From Bradyrhizobium roseum (GTDB lineage Bacteria; Pseudomonadota; Alphaproteobacteria; Rhizobiales; Xanthobacteraceae), in contig NZ_CP129212.1 in assembly GCF_030413175.1 (NCBI RefSeq), positions 620,001 to 684,000 on the forward strand: a stretch of DNA of 64,000 nucleotides, in the 5' to 3' direction. Of this stretch, positions 42,378 through 51,369 are shown in pieces. Position 1 is the first letter of the stretch, and every line of letters begins with the position of its first letter. The position numbers and the translations under genes were made by a program. The notes below the pieces were generated by a model. The model ran no database searches and was not told the DNA's origin. It saw only the letters and a list, made by a program, of their open reading frames with translations.

Positions 42378-43298
42378 CTAGTTCTTGCGCTCCGCGACGA
42401 AGCGTGCGGCCGCCCGCAATACGTCGCCCTTCGTCCCGAAGATCGCAAGGGCCGAATCGGCCCGCGCCAGCAGGTCGCGCACGCGCTGCTTGGCGCCGTC
42501 GATGCCGAGCTGGGTGACGAAGGTGGTCTTGCCGAGCGCGGCATCGGCGCCGGCCGGCTTGCCGAGGGCTTCGGCGTCGCCCTCGACGTCGAGCAGATCG
42601 TCGGCGATCTGGAACGCCTCGCCGAGCGCGCGGCCGTAATCGTCGAGCGCCTGGTATTGCTTTTCCGTCGACTGGCCGAGGATGGCGCCGGCGATGCAGC
42701 CATAGCGCAACAGGGCGCCGGTCTTCATCTGCTGCAGCCGCGCCACGTCGACCGGTTCGCGGTCGCCGAAGCGGCCTTCGCCGGCGAGGTCGAGGATCTG
42801 GCCGCCGACCATGCCGCCGATGCCTGACGCGCGCGCCAGCGCTCGCGTCAGCAGCAGGCGCACGGTCGGGTCCTTGTGGATCTCGTCGCGGGTGACGATG
42901 TCGAACGCCAGCGTCAGGAGGCCGTCGCCGGCGAGGATCGCGGTGGCGTCGTCGGTCTGCTTGTGCAGGGTGGGGCGACCGCGGCGCAGGTCGCTGTTGT
43001 CCATCGCCGGCAGGTCGTCATGGATCAGCGAGTAGCAGTGGATGCATTCCAGCGCCGCGCCGACCAGCAGCGCGGCCTCGCGCGGAACGCCGAACACGGC
43101 CGAGCTTTCGGCCACCAGAAAGGGGCGCAGCCGCTTGCCGCCGCCGAGGCTCGAATAGCGCATCGCGTCCATCAGCCGCTTCGGCCGGGTGATCTCGTCG
43201 GGCAGCACCGTATCGGACAACAGTCTTGCCAGCAGCGCTTCGGTATCGTCCGCGGTCTGGTCCAGGCGCTTGGCAAAATCGGCGTTGGCGGTCGTCAT
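42378..43298 (-). CDS. ispA: Polyprenyl (farnesyl-type) diphosphate synthase
   Basis: A 306-aa trans-isoprenyl diphosphate synthase that condenses IPP with DMAPP/GPP to C15. The ATG at 43298 follows GGAGCTATTCTTA; an upstream start would add 11 residues without homology. SLGGGKRLRPFLV near residue 50 binds diphosphate. The first Asp-rich motif is IHDDLPAMDN (Asp94-Asp100) and the second QIADDLLDVEG (Asp233, Asp234). The two residues inserted in the first Asp-rich motif (DDxxxxD) are the type II bacterial FPP synthase pattern. The DUF1345 gene begins 25 bp downstream. FPP versus GGPP product length is not certain. Confidence 0.88.
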   Translation of the reverse strand: MTTANADFAKRLDQTADDTEALLARLLSDTVLPDEITRPKRLMDAMRYSSLGGGKRLRPFLVAESSAVFGVPREAALLVGAALECIHCYSLIHDDLPAMDNSDLRRGRPTLHKQTDDATAILAGDGLLTLAFDIVTRDEIHKDPTVRLLLTRALARASGIGGMVGGQILDLAGEGRFGDREPVDVARLQQMKTGALLRYGCIAGAILGQSTEKQYQALDDYGRALGEAFQIADDLLDVEGDAEALGKPAGADAALGKTTFVTQLGIDGAKQRVRDLLARADSALAIFGTKGDVLRAAARFVAERKN

Positions 43299-43474
43299 TA
43301 AGAATAGCTCCAGATCAATTTGGGCGGACAATCGTTGATGGCAACGGCTTCGTCAATTCCATGACGGAGGTCACAAAAGGGCTGGAAAACGCCCTAGATA
43401 TCATGGAGATGTCACGTGGGTGGGGCCATTGATCGCCCCGGGGGCCGGCTCGGGCCGAACCGGAAGCTTCCAAG

Positions 43475-44146
43475 TTGCGCATTGTCCGAAATCTGGTGCT
43501 GGTCCTGCTTGCGGTGCTGTTGCTGCCCTATCTGGTGGCGCCGCTGTACCGGATCGGCCATCCGGTGTCGGCGCTGATGGCTTGGCGCTGGCTGACGGGG
43601 GCGCCGGTGTCGCGGCAATGGATCGATTTCAACGCCATGTCGCCCGCCCTGCCGCGCACGGTGGTGGGTTCGGAGGACGCCAAATTCTGCAGCCATCACG
43701 GCGTCGACTGGGACGCTTTGCAGGACGCGATCGACGACGCCGGGGATGGCGAGCCCGCCCGCGGCGGCTCGACCATCACCCAGCAGGTAGCCAAGAACCT
43801 GTTTCTCTGGCCGGGCCGCAGCGTGGTCCGGAAAGGCCTGGAACTGCCGCTGGCGATGTGGATCGATTTCGTGCTGCCCAAGCAGCGGATTCTGGAGATC
43901 TACCTCAACATCGCCGAACTCGGCCCGTCCGGGCAGTTCGGGGCCGAAGCGGGTGCGATGTACGCCTTCGGCCGTTCGGCATCGACGCTGTCGTCGCGCG
44001 AGGCGGCCCTGCTGGCGGCGATCCTGCCCAATCCGGTCCGGCGAAGCGCCCGCAATCCCGGCCCGGGGGTCCGGCGGCTGGCCGGGACTTATATGGCGCG
44101 GGCAGGCGCGGTGCCGCGCTGCTGGAGCGAGAATCGCGCCTATTGA
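43475..44146 (+). CDS. mtgA: Monofunctional biosynthetic peptidoglycan transglycosylase
   Basis: A 223-aa GT51-family glycosyltransferase that polymerises lipid II into glycan strands at the inner membrane. The TTG start at 43475 has only a weak CGGAAG upstream but places the membrane anchor ([19 protein letters not shown]) at residues 7-26. The catalytic Glu67 is in [14 protein letters not shown]. Further GT51 motifs are [16 protein letters not shown] near 97, [15 protein letters not shown] near 135 and [13 protein letters not shown] near 175. It is divergent from ispA and is followed by rpmF. Confidence 0.9.
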   Translation: MRIVRNLVLVLLAVLLLPYLVAPLYRIGHPVSALMAWRWLTGAPVSRQWIDFNAMSPALPRTVVGSEDAKFCSHHGVDWDALQDAIDDAGDGEPARGGSTITQQVAKNLFLWPGRSVVRKGLELPLAMWIDFVLPKQRILEIYLNIAELGPSGQFGAEAGAMYAFGRSASTLSSREAALLAAILPNPVRRSARNPGPGVRRLAGTYMARAGAVPRCWSENRAY

Positions 44147-44251
44147 GCCAATTTTCGGCCAATTTAACCGCTGGCCGGCCTAGCTTTACGCCATGCCATC
44201 CTCTATAAGCGCGGCCTTATCGGCATCGCAGCCCGCGCAGCAGGCGCCGGG

Positions 44252-44269
44252 CCGTCCGGCTTCGGACGG
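44252..44269 (+). promoter_or_regulatory. Leader hairpin upstream of rpmF
   Basis: CCGTCCG-GCTT-CGGACGG is a perfect 7-bp stem with a 4-nt loop, 45 bp before the rpmF ATG. There is no T-run, so it may be an mRNA leader structure rather than a terminator. Confidence 0.4.
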
Positions 44270-44313
44270 TGCCTCCACAACACATCTGCCCGCAACACCC
44301 CTAGAGGATCGTT

Positions 44314-44496
44314 ATGGCCGTTCCGAGAAGAAAAACATCGCCCTCGCGGCGTGGCATGCGCCGTTCGGCGGACGCCCTGAAGAAGCCGACCTATGCGGAA
44401 GACAAGGATTCCGGCGAACTGCGCCGTCCGCATCACCTCGACCTCAAGACCGGCATGTACAAGGGCCGGCAGGTGCTCAAAAAGAAAGAATCCTGA
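44314..44496 (+). CDS. rpmF: 50S ribosomal protein L32
   Basis: A 60-aa basic protein beginning [20 protein letters not shown], the conserved N-terminus of bacterial L32, and continuing [19 protein letters not shown]. It lacks the CxxC pairs of zinc-binding L32 forms, so it is the C- (zinc-free) version usual in alphaproteobacteria. A hairpin terminator follows directly. In this genome it stands apart from the plsX/fabH genes with which it is linked in gamma-proteobacteria. Confidence 0.95.
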   Translation: MAVPRRKTSPSRRGMRRSADALKKPTYAEDKDSGELRRPHHLDLKTGMYKGRQVLKKKES

Positions 44497-44501
44497 TCGG
44501 G

Positions 44502-44545
44502 TTCGGGGGATAAGACGCGACTTCGACTCGCGTCCGCCCGAATTT
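44502..44545 (+). terminator. Hairpin terminator after rpmF
   Basis: TTCGGG (44502) and GACGCGA (44514) pair with TCGCGTC (44528) and CCCGAA (44537), giving a two-part stem around the loop CTTCGAC. A short AATTT follows. It begins 5 bp after the rpmF stop. Confidence 0.6.
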
Positions 44546-44630
44546 GGCCAACGAGTGGGCCAACGGTTCCGCAGGGCGAAGCGCTGCTTCGCCCGGGGAC
44601 AATCCGGTTATCCTGTAAGGCGCGATACCC

Positions 44631-45335
44631 ATGGTCGGTTTTCCGCTGCTTCTGATTCCGCTCGCGATCTACAACATCATCGTCTTCCTGATGCCCGACG
44701 TGTCGTTCACCGACCCGTTGGTGAAGCTGACATTGGTGTCGGGGGCGGAGTGGACGGTCACGCTCAGCGATATCTTGCTGACGCTCTCGATCCTGCTGCT
44801 GCTTGCCGAAGTCATCAAGGGTGCGCGCCCCGGTGCGAAATACCTGACCGACCATTTGCTGTCGCTGATCGTGTTCGGCGCGGCGGCGGCCGAATTCGTG
44901 ATGTGGCCGAAATTCGCCACCTCGACCTACTTCCTGATGACGGCGCTGTCGCTGGTGGATTTCATCTCCGGTCTCGCCTTGCGAACGCGACGCCGCGCGG
45001 CCGTGCCTGCTCCCGAGCGTCCGGCAAAGGCCGAAAAGACCGAACCCGAGAAAGTCGAGCCACCGGCGCCCGAGCCTCAGCCGGTCCCTGCGTCACCTGC
45101 ACCGGTTAGGCCAGAGGCCCCGCCGGCCACCGCCGTCGCGGAATCCGTGCTGCAGGAAAATCCCGAGCCAAAGCCAGCTCCGGCTCCGACAGCGCCGCAG
45201 CCAACTCCAGTCGTGCCCGAGCCGGATTCTCCGAAAACGGCTTCGCCGGAGGTCCATTCGCCAGAGATCCCGTCGCCGGGACTGCAGCCGGGCCCAAGCT
45301 TTCCGCCATCGGACAAACCGGATACGCCGCGCTGA
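44631..45335 (+). CDS. Membrane protein with Pro/Glu-rich cytoplasmic-type tail, function unknown
   Basis: A 234-aa protein. The N-terminal 120 residues contain about four hydrophobic segments (PLLLIPLAIYNIIVFLM, ILLTLSILLLLAEVI, LLSLIVFGAAAAEFVMW, LMTALSLVDFISGLAL). The C-terminal 110 residues are a low-complexity Pro/Glu/Ala/Ser tail with repeated PEP and KPAP-like units, likely a flexible linker or surface extension. The N-terminal part resembles conserved uncharacterised proteobacterial membrane proteins. Function is not recognised. It follows rpmF after a terminator and converges on the next small gene. Confidence 0.7.
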   Translation: MVGFPLLLIPLAIYNIIVFLMPDVSFTDPLVKLTLVSGAEWTVTLSDILLTLSILLLLAEVIKGARPGAKYLTDHLLSLIVFGAAAAEFVMWPKFATSTYFLMTALSLVDFISGLALRTRRRAAVPAPERPAKAEKTEPEKVEPPAPEPQPVPASPAPVRPEAPPATAVAESVLQENPEPKPAPAPTAPQPTPVVPEPDSPKTASPEVHSPEIPSPGLQPGPSFPPSDKPDTPR

Positions 45336-45336
45336 T

Positions 45337-45621
45337 CTAGATGGTGTGCCGCGTCCGGAAGCCCGAACCGAAGCGCAGGCTCTGGCCGGCGCCATAGGCG
45401 GTCTGGGCATCCGCCAGCGAAGCCCGCCGCAGGCGGCGGGTCTGCGGCGCCTGGTCGGCGGTCGCGATCAACTGCGCGACGAAGGTTGGATCGGGCCGCG
45501 GTGCCGGTCGCGGCGACCAGTGCACGGCCTCGGTTACCGGCACCAGCGCGGCATGAACCGGCTCGTCGAGATCGACGAACTCGCCATCCAGGATTTTGTC
45601 CGAACGATCGTACTCCAGCAT
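45337..45621 (-). CDS. Small hypothetical protein
   Basis: A 94-aa protein. The ATG at 45621 is preferred over a longer 117-aa version because the sequence from MLEYDRSDKILDGEFVDLDE looks structured and the upstream part is basic and unconvincing; no clear Shine-Dalgarno supports either. The C-terminal half is rich in Arg, Gln and Thr. No domain is recognised. Coding is supported only by composition and by fitting tightly between the convergent gene end and the next promoter. Confidence 0.45.
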   Translation of the reverse strand: MLEYDRSDKILDGEFVDLDEPVHAALVPVTEAVHWSPRPAPRPDPTFVAQLIATADQAPQTRRLRRASLADAQTAYGAGQSLRFGSGFRTRHTI

Positions 45622-45852
45622 CGCACACCGTAACCGGCTAAAACTGTCACGTTTTGGGGCGTTACCCCCCTCTGCGAGCTGACCTCGCAAGGCCCATGCC
45701 GATTCCTAACAATTCGTTCCCGCCGTCCCGGAAAGCCCGAAAAACGTGGTTTCCGGATTATTTATCAACATGGCCTAGCCTTGCTCGCGCAAGCGCCACT
45801 ATCCTCATGGCACGGGGATCACCCCGCCGGTGTCCCGAATCGAGACGTCCCG

Positions 45853-47544
45853 ATGCTACCTGTTCCACACGCTTCCAGCATCCTCGCCTCGCTCGGTCAG
45901 GCGGCCTTCGTCTGGGACCTGACGGCGGATACGATCGCCTGGAGCGACAGTGCCGGCGCGGTCTTCACCGATATTCCGGCGGAAGCGCTGGCTAGCGGCT
46001 CGGCCTTCGCCAGGCTGATCGAGCCTTCCCGTTCGATCCGTGACGAGGCGCTGGCCCAATCGGCGTCGTCGCGGAGCGACGAAGGCGTCACCTACCGCAT
46101 TGAATACGGCGTGCGGGCTGCGGCCTCCGCGCCGGTGATCTGGATCGAGGAGACCGGTTGCTGGTTTGCGGGGGCGGACGGCAAACCCGTGCGTGCGCAG
46201 GGCATCGTCCGGATCAACAACGAGCGCCACGCCCGCGACGAGCAACTGATGCGGCTGTCGCGGCACGATCCGCTGACCGGTGAACTCAACCGGACCCATC
46301 TCGTCGCTGCGCTGGCGGAGACGATCGAGGAGACCATGCGTTTCCGCTCGACCAGCGCCTTCATGCTGATCGGCATCGATCATCTGTCGCGCGTCAACGA
46401 CGCCTTCGGTTTCGACGTCGCGGATGCCGTGATTGCCGAGGTCGGGAAGCGCATCCGCGCCAAACTGCGCGGCGGCGACGTGCTCGGCCGCTTCTCCGGC
46501 AACAAGTTCGGGTTGATCTTGCGGAATTGCACCGTCGACGACACCAACACCGCGGCCGAGCGTTTCCTGGCCGGCATCCGCGACACGGTGATCCCGACCA
46601 GATCCGGCCCGGTCTCGGTGACCGCCTCGATCGGCGCGATTACCATCCCGCGCTACGCGCGCACCGCCGATGAAGCCGTCAGCCGCGCCCAGGAAACGCT
46701 CGACGGGGCCAAGCGCCGCCGGGCCGGATCGTTCGCGCTGTGGAAGCCGAACGTCGAACGCGACGCCCAGCGCCGCGTCAACATCCGCGTCACCGACGAG
46801 ATCGTCACCGCGCTCAACGAGCGCCGCATCGTCGCCGCGTTCGAACCGGTGGTCGAGGCGCGTTCGCGGCAGCCGGCGTTCTACGAGTGTCTGGTGCGGA
46901 TGGAGCAGGCGGACGGGCAGGCGCTGCTGGCGCCCGATATCGTCCCCGTCGCGGAGCGGCTGGGCCTGATCCGGCTGGTCGACCACCGCGTGCTGGAACT
47001 GGCGATCGCCGAACTGGCGGCGTCGCCGACCGTGCGGCTCAGCCTCAACATCTCGCCCGACACCACCATGGATCCGGATTGGTGGGCCGGGATCGAATCG
47101 CTGATGAAGGCCCATCCCGGCGCGGGCGAGCGGCTGATCGTCGAAATCACCGAAACGGTCGCGATCCAGGATATCGACGATATCCGCGGCTTCGTCACCC
47201 GGCTGAAGAATTTCGGCAGCCAGATTGCGATCGACGATTTCGGCGCCGGCTACACTTCGTTCCGTAACTTGCGCAAGCTCGGCGTCGACATCGTCAAGAT
47301 CGACGGCGCTTTCGTGCAGAACATCGCGCGCTCGGCGGACGATCGCGCCTTCGTGCACACGCTGATCGATCTGGCCAACCGCCTGCAGATCAAGACGGTA
47401 GCGGAATGGGTGCAGGACGAGGAAGCCGCCGTGATGCTGCGCGAATGGGGCTGCGACTACATCCAGGGCCGCCTGATCGGGCTGGCGTCGCCGGACCGGC
47501 CGTGGGCCGCCACGGCCGACACCGCGCTGCCGGCGGCGGGCTGA
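45853..47544 (+). CDS. PAS-GGDEF-EAL protein with degenerate GGDEF site
   Basis: A 563-aa signalling protein. Residues 1-130 look like a PAS sensor (AAFVWDLTADTIAWSDSAGA). The GGDEF domain (about 140-300) has SGNKF at 215-219 in place of GG(D/E)EF, so cyclase activity is unlikely. The EAL domain (about 325-550) reads ECL at 345-347 but keeps the Glu. The other metal-site residues also seem present: NIS near 400, ITETV, IAIDDFGAGY with Asp461/Asp462, VKIDG, and TVAEWVQDEE. It is therefore probably a c-di-GMP phosphodiesterase or sensor. The ATG at 45853 is preferred; a TTG 24 codons upstream is possible. Confidence 0.88.
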   Translation: MLPVPHASSILASLGQAAFVWDLTADTIAWSDSAGAVFTDIPAEALASGSAFARLIEPSRSIRDEALAQSASSRSDEGVTYRIEYGVRAAASAPVIWIEETGCWFAGADGKPVRAQGIVRINNERHARDEQLMRLSRHDPLTGELNRTHLVAALAETIEETMRFRSTSAFMLIGIDHLSRVNDAFGFDVADAVIAEVGKRIRAKLRGGDVLGRFSGNKFGLILRNCTVDDTNTAAERFLAGIRDTVIPTRSGPVSVTASIGAITIPRYARTADEAVSRAQETLDGAKRRRAGSFALWKPNVERDAQRRVNIRVTDEIVTALNERRIVAAFEPVVEARSRQPAFYECLVRMEQADGQALLAPDIVPVAERLGLIRLVDHRVLELAIAELAASPTVRLSLNISPDTTMDPDWWAGIESLMKAHPGAGERLIVEITETVAIQDIDDIRGFVTRLKNFGSQIAIDDFGAGYTSFRNLRKLGVDIVKIDGAFVQNIARSADDRAFVHTLIDLANRLQIKTVAEWVQDEEAAVMLREWGCDYIQGRLIGLASPDRPWAATADTALPAAG

Positions 47545-47580
47545 TTCATCGGCCACCCCCGCGGCGAGGGCGAGAGAGCA

Positions 47581-48294
47581 TCAGGCTGGCGCCCCGCCGT
47601 CGGCCGCCGCAGGGGTATCCTGCTGCACCTGGCCGTCGACGATGTGGATGCGGCGATGCATCTTCGCGGCCAGATCGAGATCGTGGGTGACCGCGACCAC
47701 GGTCTTGCCGTCCAGCGCCACCAGGTCGCGGAGGATGCCGAACACCTGCGCCGTCGAAACGGAATCGAGGCTCCCGGTCGGCTCGTCCGCGAGAATGACC
47801 GGCGGATCATTGGCCAGCGCCCTGGCGACCGCGACGCGTTGGCGCTGGCCGCCGGATAGTTGATCCGGTGTTTTATGGCGATGGTCGCCGAGCCCGAGCG
47901 AGTCCAGCAATTCCTCGGCGCGCGCGATGATTGACCGTGGGGACAGGCGCGCCAACGCGCGCATCGGTAACGCGACATTCTCGGTGATGCTGAATTCCGG
48001 AAGCAGAAAGTGGAACTGAAATACGAAACCCAGCCGCGCGAGCCGGACCTTGGCCCGTTCATTCTCGGTCATGGCGGTGGTGGAGCGGCCGTCGATCAGA
48101 ACGTCGCCGTCGGTCGGCAGGTCGAGCAGCCCGAGCAAGTACAGCAGCGAGGACTTTCCGGAGCCGGATGGGCCGGTGATGGCAATAAACTCCCGCGGCA
48201 TGATCGTGAGGTTGATATCGCGGACCAGCGTTACCGGCACCACGCCGCTGAGGATCTTGGTCACGCGTCGCGCCTCGATAAGCGGCGGGCTCAT
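47581..48294 (-). CDS. ABC exporter ATPase, LolD/MacB-like
   Basis: A 237-aa ATPase with Walker A GPSGSGKSSLLYLLG near residue 41, Q-loop VFQFHFLLPEFSITENV near 92, signature LSGGQRQRVAVARAL near 145, Walker B VILADEPTGSLD and switch His in AVTHDLDLA. The ATG at 48294 overlaps the permease stop by 4 bp. It is the last gene of a three-gene adaptor/permease/ATPase operon, so it powers a MacAB-like exporter. Confidence 0.9.
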   Translation of the reverse strand: MSPPLIEARRVTKILSGVVPVTLVRDINLTIMPREFIAITGPSGSGKSSLLYLLGLLDLPTDGDVLIDGRSTTAMTENERAKVRLARLGFVFQFHFLLPEFSITENVALPMRALARLSPRSIIARAEELLDSLGLGDHRHKTPDQLSGGQRQRVAVARALANDPPVILADEPTGSLDSVSTAQVFGILRDLVALDGKTVVAVTHDLDLAAKMHRRIHIVDGQVQQDTPAAADGGAPA

Positions 48295-49526
48295 GTTGCG
48301 CCCCTGATGATGTCGACGGGATGAACGCGCGCGGCGGCGCGGGCCGGGAAATACCCGGCAACGAAACTCGATGTCAGCGCCACGGCGGTGGCGAGCAGAT
48401 AATGCTTGGCTGAATAGATCACGGGCAGGTGGTTGTAGTCGGAGAACGGCGTCTTGAATTCGAGCGAGCCGAGGCCGCGGGTCAGCAGATAGCCGAAGAT
48501 CCAGCCAAGCGCCGCGCCGACCAGTCCGACCAGCAGGGCCTCGAGGATGAAGATCGCCCGGATGGTGTAGTCCTCAAAGCCGAGCGACTTCAAAATCGCA
48601 ATGTCGCGGGTCTTTTCGTGCGTGATGGTGGAGATGATGTTGTAGGTGCCGAAGCTCGCAACCAGCAGGATGGCCCCGACGATGGTGTACATCAGCACGT
48701 TTCGCAGCGTGATGGCCGAGAGCAGGTCCTCCTGGGCTTCCTGCCACGAGATCGAACGGTACCCGGTCTGCTCGCCGATTCGCTCGCTGATCAGGCGCGC
48801 CGCCATCGGATCGCGCGTGCGGACGCGGATCTCGTTGACGACCCCGGTCTGCTTTTCCAGAACCTGCGCCGTCTTCAACAGGACATAGCCGGTGGTTTCG
48901 TCCGTCATCCGGAAGCCGGAATGGAACGTGCCAACCACGGTGGCGTTCATGTTGACGCCGTCGGAGGAGGCAAGCGTGATGTTGGAATTGACGCGGGCGC
49001 CGATCTTGCTTGCCAGCCGGTCGCCGAGCAGAATCGCATTGGACGCCCGATACAGCGAATGCAGCGATCCCTGTCTCATGTGAGCGGGCAGGTTCGATAC
49101 GTCCGGCTCGGTGCGGGGATCGATACCGACGATCGAAATGGTGAGGTTGCGGCCCGCGAAGCGCAGCACGGCCTTTGACTGCACCGAAGGTGTCAGCGCG
49201 CCGGGCAACCAGGTCCGGATCGAGGCGATCGTGGCCATCGGGTTCTTGATGCCCGGGCGGCGCACTTCCGGCGTCAGGCCGTGGAATTCGGCGGCCGTGT
49301 AACGGATGTCGGCCGGTTGGCGGTTCGGCTCACGCAGTTCGTCCGTCACCGAAATATGGGGCAAGGCATTGACCAGGGTCTGGATGAAATCATCCTGCGA
49401 GCCTTCCATCATCGCCGCCATCATGATGGAAAAGCCGACCCCGGTCATGACGCCCGCGATTGCCACGAAGGTCTGGCGGGCGCGATAGCGGACATGGGTC
49501 CAGGCGATGGTCAGGATCAGGTTCAC
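48291..49526 (-). CDS. MacB/FtsX-type ABC exporter permease
   Basis: A 411-aa permease with the four-helix FtsX layout. Helix 1 is QTFVAIAGVMTGVGFSIMMA near residue 20, then a periplasmic domain of about 230 residues. Three C-terminal helices start with VLMYTIVGAILLVASFGTYN near 285, followed by the coupling segment TITHEKTRDIAILKSLGF. The end AARVHPVDIIRGAT is typical. The start is GTG at 49526, overlapping the adaptor stop as GTGA. The ATPase domain is encoded separately, unlike MacB. Export of a peptide, lipid or glycolipid is possible; the substrate is unknown. Confidence 0.88.
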   Translation of the reverse strand: MNLILTIAWTHVRYRARQTFVAIAGVMTGVGFSIMMAAMMEGSQDDFIQTLVNALPHISVTDELREPNRQPADIRYTAAEFHGLTPEVRRPGIKNPMATIASIRTWLPGALTPSVQSKAVLRFAGRNLTISIVGIDPRTEPDVSNLPAHMRQGSLHSLYRASNAILLGDRLASKIGARVNSNITLASSDGVNMNATVVGTFHSGFRMTDETTGYVLLKTAQVLEKQTGVVNEIRVRTRDPMAARLISERIGEQTGYRSISWQEAQEDLLSAITLRNVLMYTIVGAILLVASFGTYNIISTITHEKTRDIAILKSLGFEDYTIRAIFILEALLVGLVGAALGWIFGYLLTRGLGSLEFKTPFSDYNHLPVIYSAKHYLLATAVALTSSFVAGYFPARAAARVHPVDIIRGAT

Positions 49527-50605
49527 CGCGCCGCCGACTCCGCCGGCGTCGCACGGACCCGGGAACCGTTCTTGATGTTGGCGGTCGCCGGCGAGGCGAC
49601 GAGTTCGCCCTCGCTGACGCCTTGCAGGACTTCCACAAAGCCGGTGCCGCGGATGCCGATCTCGACCTTGCGCAGCCGCGCATGGTTGTCCTCGATCGCG
49701 AACAGGCCGTTGTGGATCACGGCATTGGCAGGGACGAGGACGGCGTCCGGCTTCTCGCGGCTGACGATATTGGCTTCGACGCTCATGCCGACACGCAGCG
49801 GGGTGTCGTCGGGCAATCCGATCCGGACGCGAAACGTCTTGGAGACGGGATCGCCGGCCGGCGTGATCTGCTTCACGATGCCTTGCAAAACCTCGCCGGC
49901 AAAGGCGTCGGTGCGCAGCAGCGCGTTCTGGCCGACCTTGACGCGGGGGATGTCCTCCTCGTTGACGTCGGCGACGACCCACAACGGCCGTTCCAGTCCG
50001 ACCCGGTAAAGGATCGTGCCGGGCTCGACCATGTCCCCGACTTCGCCGTCTTCCTTGAGAACGATGCCGTCCATCGGCGACACGAGCTTGTAATAGTCGA
50101 GGCGCTGCGTCTGCGCCGCAATCTGTGCCTTGATGCGCGCCAGGTCGCTCTCGGCCTTCTGGAAGGCCTGCGACGTCGCAACGCCACGCGACAGCAACTG
50201 CGACTGGCGGTCGAATTCGCGATGCTGAAATTCCTCCAGCGCGTGCAGGTCGTTCAGTGTCGCCAGCGCTTCCCTGTCATCGAGGCGGGCGAGAACGTCG
50301 CCGCGTTTGACGGACTTGCCCTCGCATCGACAGCGCTCGATGATCCGCCCGCGAACCAGCGGCGTCGAACGCGACCACGTCTCGGGCTCGACCGAACCGG
50401 TGGCGTAGACGATTTCGGCGGCCGCGCCGCGCGTCACGCGCGCAACCGTGATCGCGGGCCCCCGCAGCAACCACCATGCGACGCCGCCCGCCGCCGCCGC
50501 GATCAGGGCCGCAACCGCAAGCTTCCATGACAGTCGCCGGTTTTTTTCAGATGGCAACCCCATGGGGGCTGCGGTGGAGTCGGTAGCCGCAACGCGCATG
50601 TCCAT
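49523..50605 (-). CDS. Periplasmic adaptor (membrane fusion) protein, HlyD/MacA-like
   Basis: A 360-aa adaptor. The ATG at 50605 is chosen because it leads into one N-terminal membrane anchor (WKLAVAALIAAAAGGVAWWLL). A lipoyl half-domain, an alpha-helical hairpin (ALEEFQHREFDRQSQLLSRG to ARIKAQIAAQTQRL, about 145-185) and the second lipoyl half (YKLVSPMDGIVLKEDGEVGD) follow. The beta-barrel segment is DIPRVKVGQNALLRTDAFAG. The hairpin is short, which suits contact with a TolC-like protein through another partner or function without an outer-membrane factor. It is the first gene of the operon with the permease and ATPase. It starts about 160 bp after the phaR stop. Confidence 0.88.
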   Translation of the reverse strand: MDMRVAATDSTAAPMGLPSEKNRRLSWKLAVAALIAAAAGGVAWWLLRGPAITVARVTRGAAAEIVYATGSVEPETWSRSTPLVRGRIIERCRCEGKSVKRGDVLARLDDREALATLNDLHALEEFQHREFDRQSQLLSRGVATSQAFQKAESDLARIKAQIAAQTQRLDYYKLVSPMDGIVLKEDGEVGDMVEPGTILYRVGLERPLWVVADVNEEDIPRVKVGQNALLRTDAFAGEVLQGIVKQITPAGDPVSKTFRVRIGLPDDTPLRVGMSVEANIVSREKPDAVLVPANAVIHNGLFAIEDNHARLRKVEIGIRGTGFVEVLQGVSEGELVASPATANIKNGSRVRATPAESAAR

Positions 50606-50766
50606 GCGGACATTGTGATTGCAACAGCGGCTTTCCTGCTTGATGCAGGTCAACGGGAAAGCGAAATTCCTTGCAATCCCCGTGAACGCGGCCGCCACGT
50701 TTCGTTATGCGGGCGAGGCAACAGCCCCGCCTGCACGTCGCGAATTGGACGGATTGCCGGGGCTGG

Positions 50767-51369
50767 CTACTCTTCCTTCTTCGGCTCTTTCGACATGCGC
50801 TCGAGGCGGTCCTGCATGTCTTTCATCTGACGGCGAAGGTCGTCGATGTTGGCCTCGTCGGGCGCCGGCTCGGGCGCCTTCTCCGGCTCGGATGGCGCCG
50901 CCGCCCCGCCGCGCGGCGGCACGAACGGCTTGAACATCGAGAACGTCTGCTGAAACAATTCCATGTTGCGGCGGACGTGTTCCTCGAGCGGCGCAAACGG
51001 CGTGCCGCTGAACGTGTTGGTGAGCTGCTGGCGGAATTTTTCCTGCTCGCGCGTCAGCGTGTCGATCGACTGCTCGAGATATTTCGGCACCACCATCTGC
51101 ATGCTGTCGCCGTAGAAGCGGATCAACTGGCGCAGGAACGTGGTCGGCAGCAAATTCTGACCGGCCTTGTTTTCCTGTTCGAAGATGATCTGCGCCAACA
51201 CCGAGCGGGTGATGTCGTCGCCGGTCTTGGCGTCGTAGACGAGAAAATCCTCGCCATCCTTCACCATCGCTGCGAGATCCTCGAGCGTCACATAGGTGCT
51301 GGTGCCGGTATTATAGAGCCGGCGATTGGCGTATTTCTTGATGGTCGTAGGTTGGTCTGACTTTGCCAT
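50767..51369 (-). CDS. phaR: Polyhydroxyalkanoate synthesis regulator PhaR
   Basis: A 200-aa repressor. MAKSDQPTTIKKYANRRLYN opens the PHB/PHA regulator DNA-binding domain (about 8-70, with TYVTLEDLAAMVKDGEDFLV). The PHB-accumulation domain FEQENKAGQNLLPTTFLRQL follows, and the C-terminus is a Pro/Glu linker plus a coiled coil (DDLRRQMKDMQDRLERMSKE). PhaR represses phasin and synthesis genes and binds nascent PHB granules. It is divergent from phaA across a 303-bp regulatory region. The ATG at 51369 is the conserved start. Confidence 0.93.
   Translation of the reverse strand: MAKSDQPTTIKKYANRRLYNTGTSTYVTLEDLAAMVKDGEDFLVYDAKTGDDITRSVLAQIIFEQENKAGQNLLPTTFLRQLIRFYGDSMQMVVPKYLEQSIDTLTREQEKFRQQLTNTFSGTPFAPLEEHVRRNMELFQQTFSMFKPFVPPRGGAAAPSEPEKAPEPAPDEANIDDLRRQMKDMQDRLERMSKEPKKEE

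Noticed and set aside
43361..43432. A 23-codon plus-strand frame (MTEVTKGLENALDIMEMSRG...) between ispA and mtgA
   Set aside because: It reads plausibly as a peptide but has no Shine-Dalgarno sequence and no known counterpart.
45856..47556. A 566-codon reverse frame opposite the GGDEF-EAL gene
   Set aside because: Arg/Gly/Asp-rich shadow; all recognisable motifs are in the forward frame.
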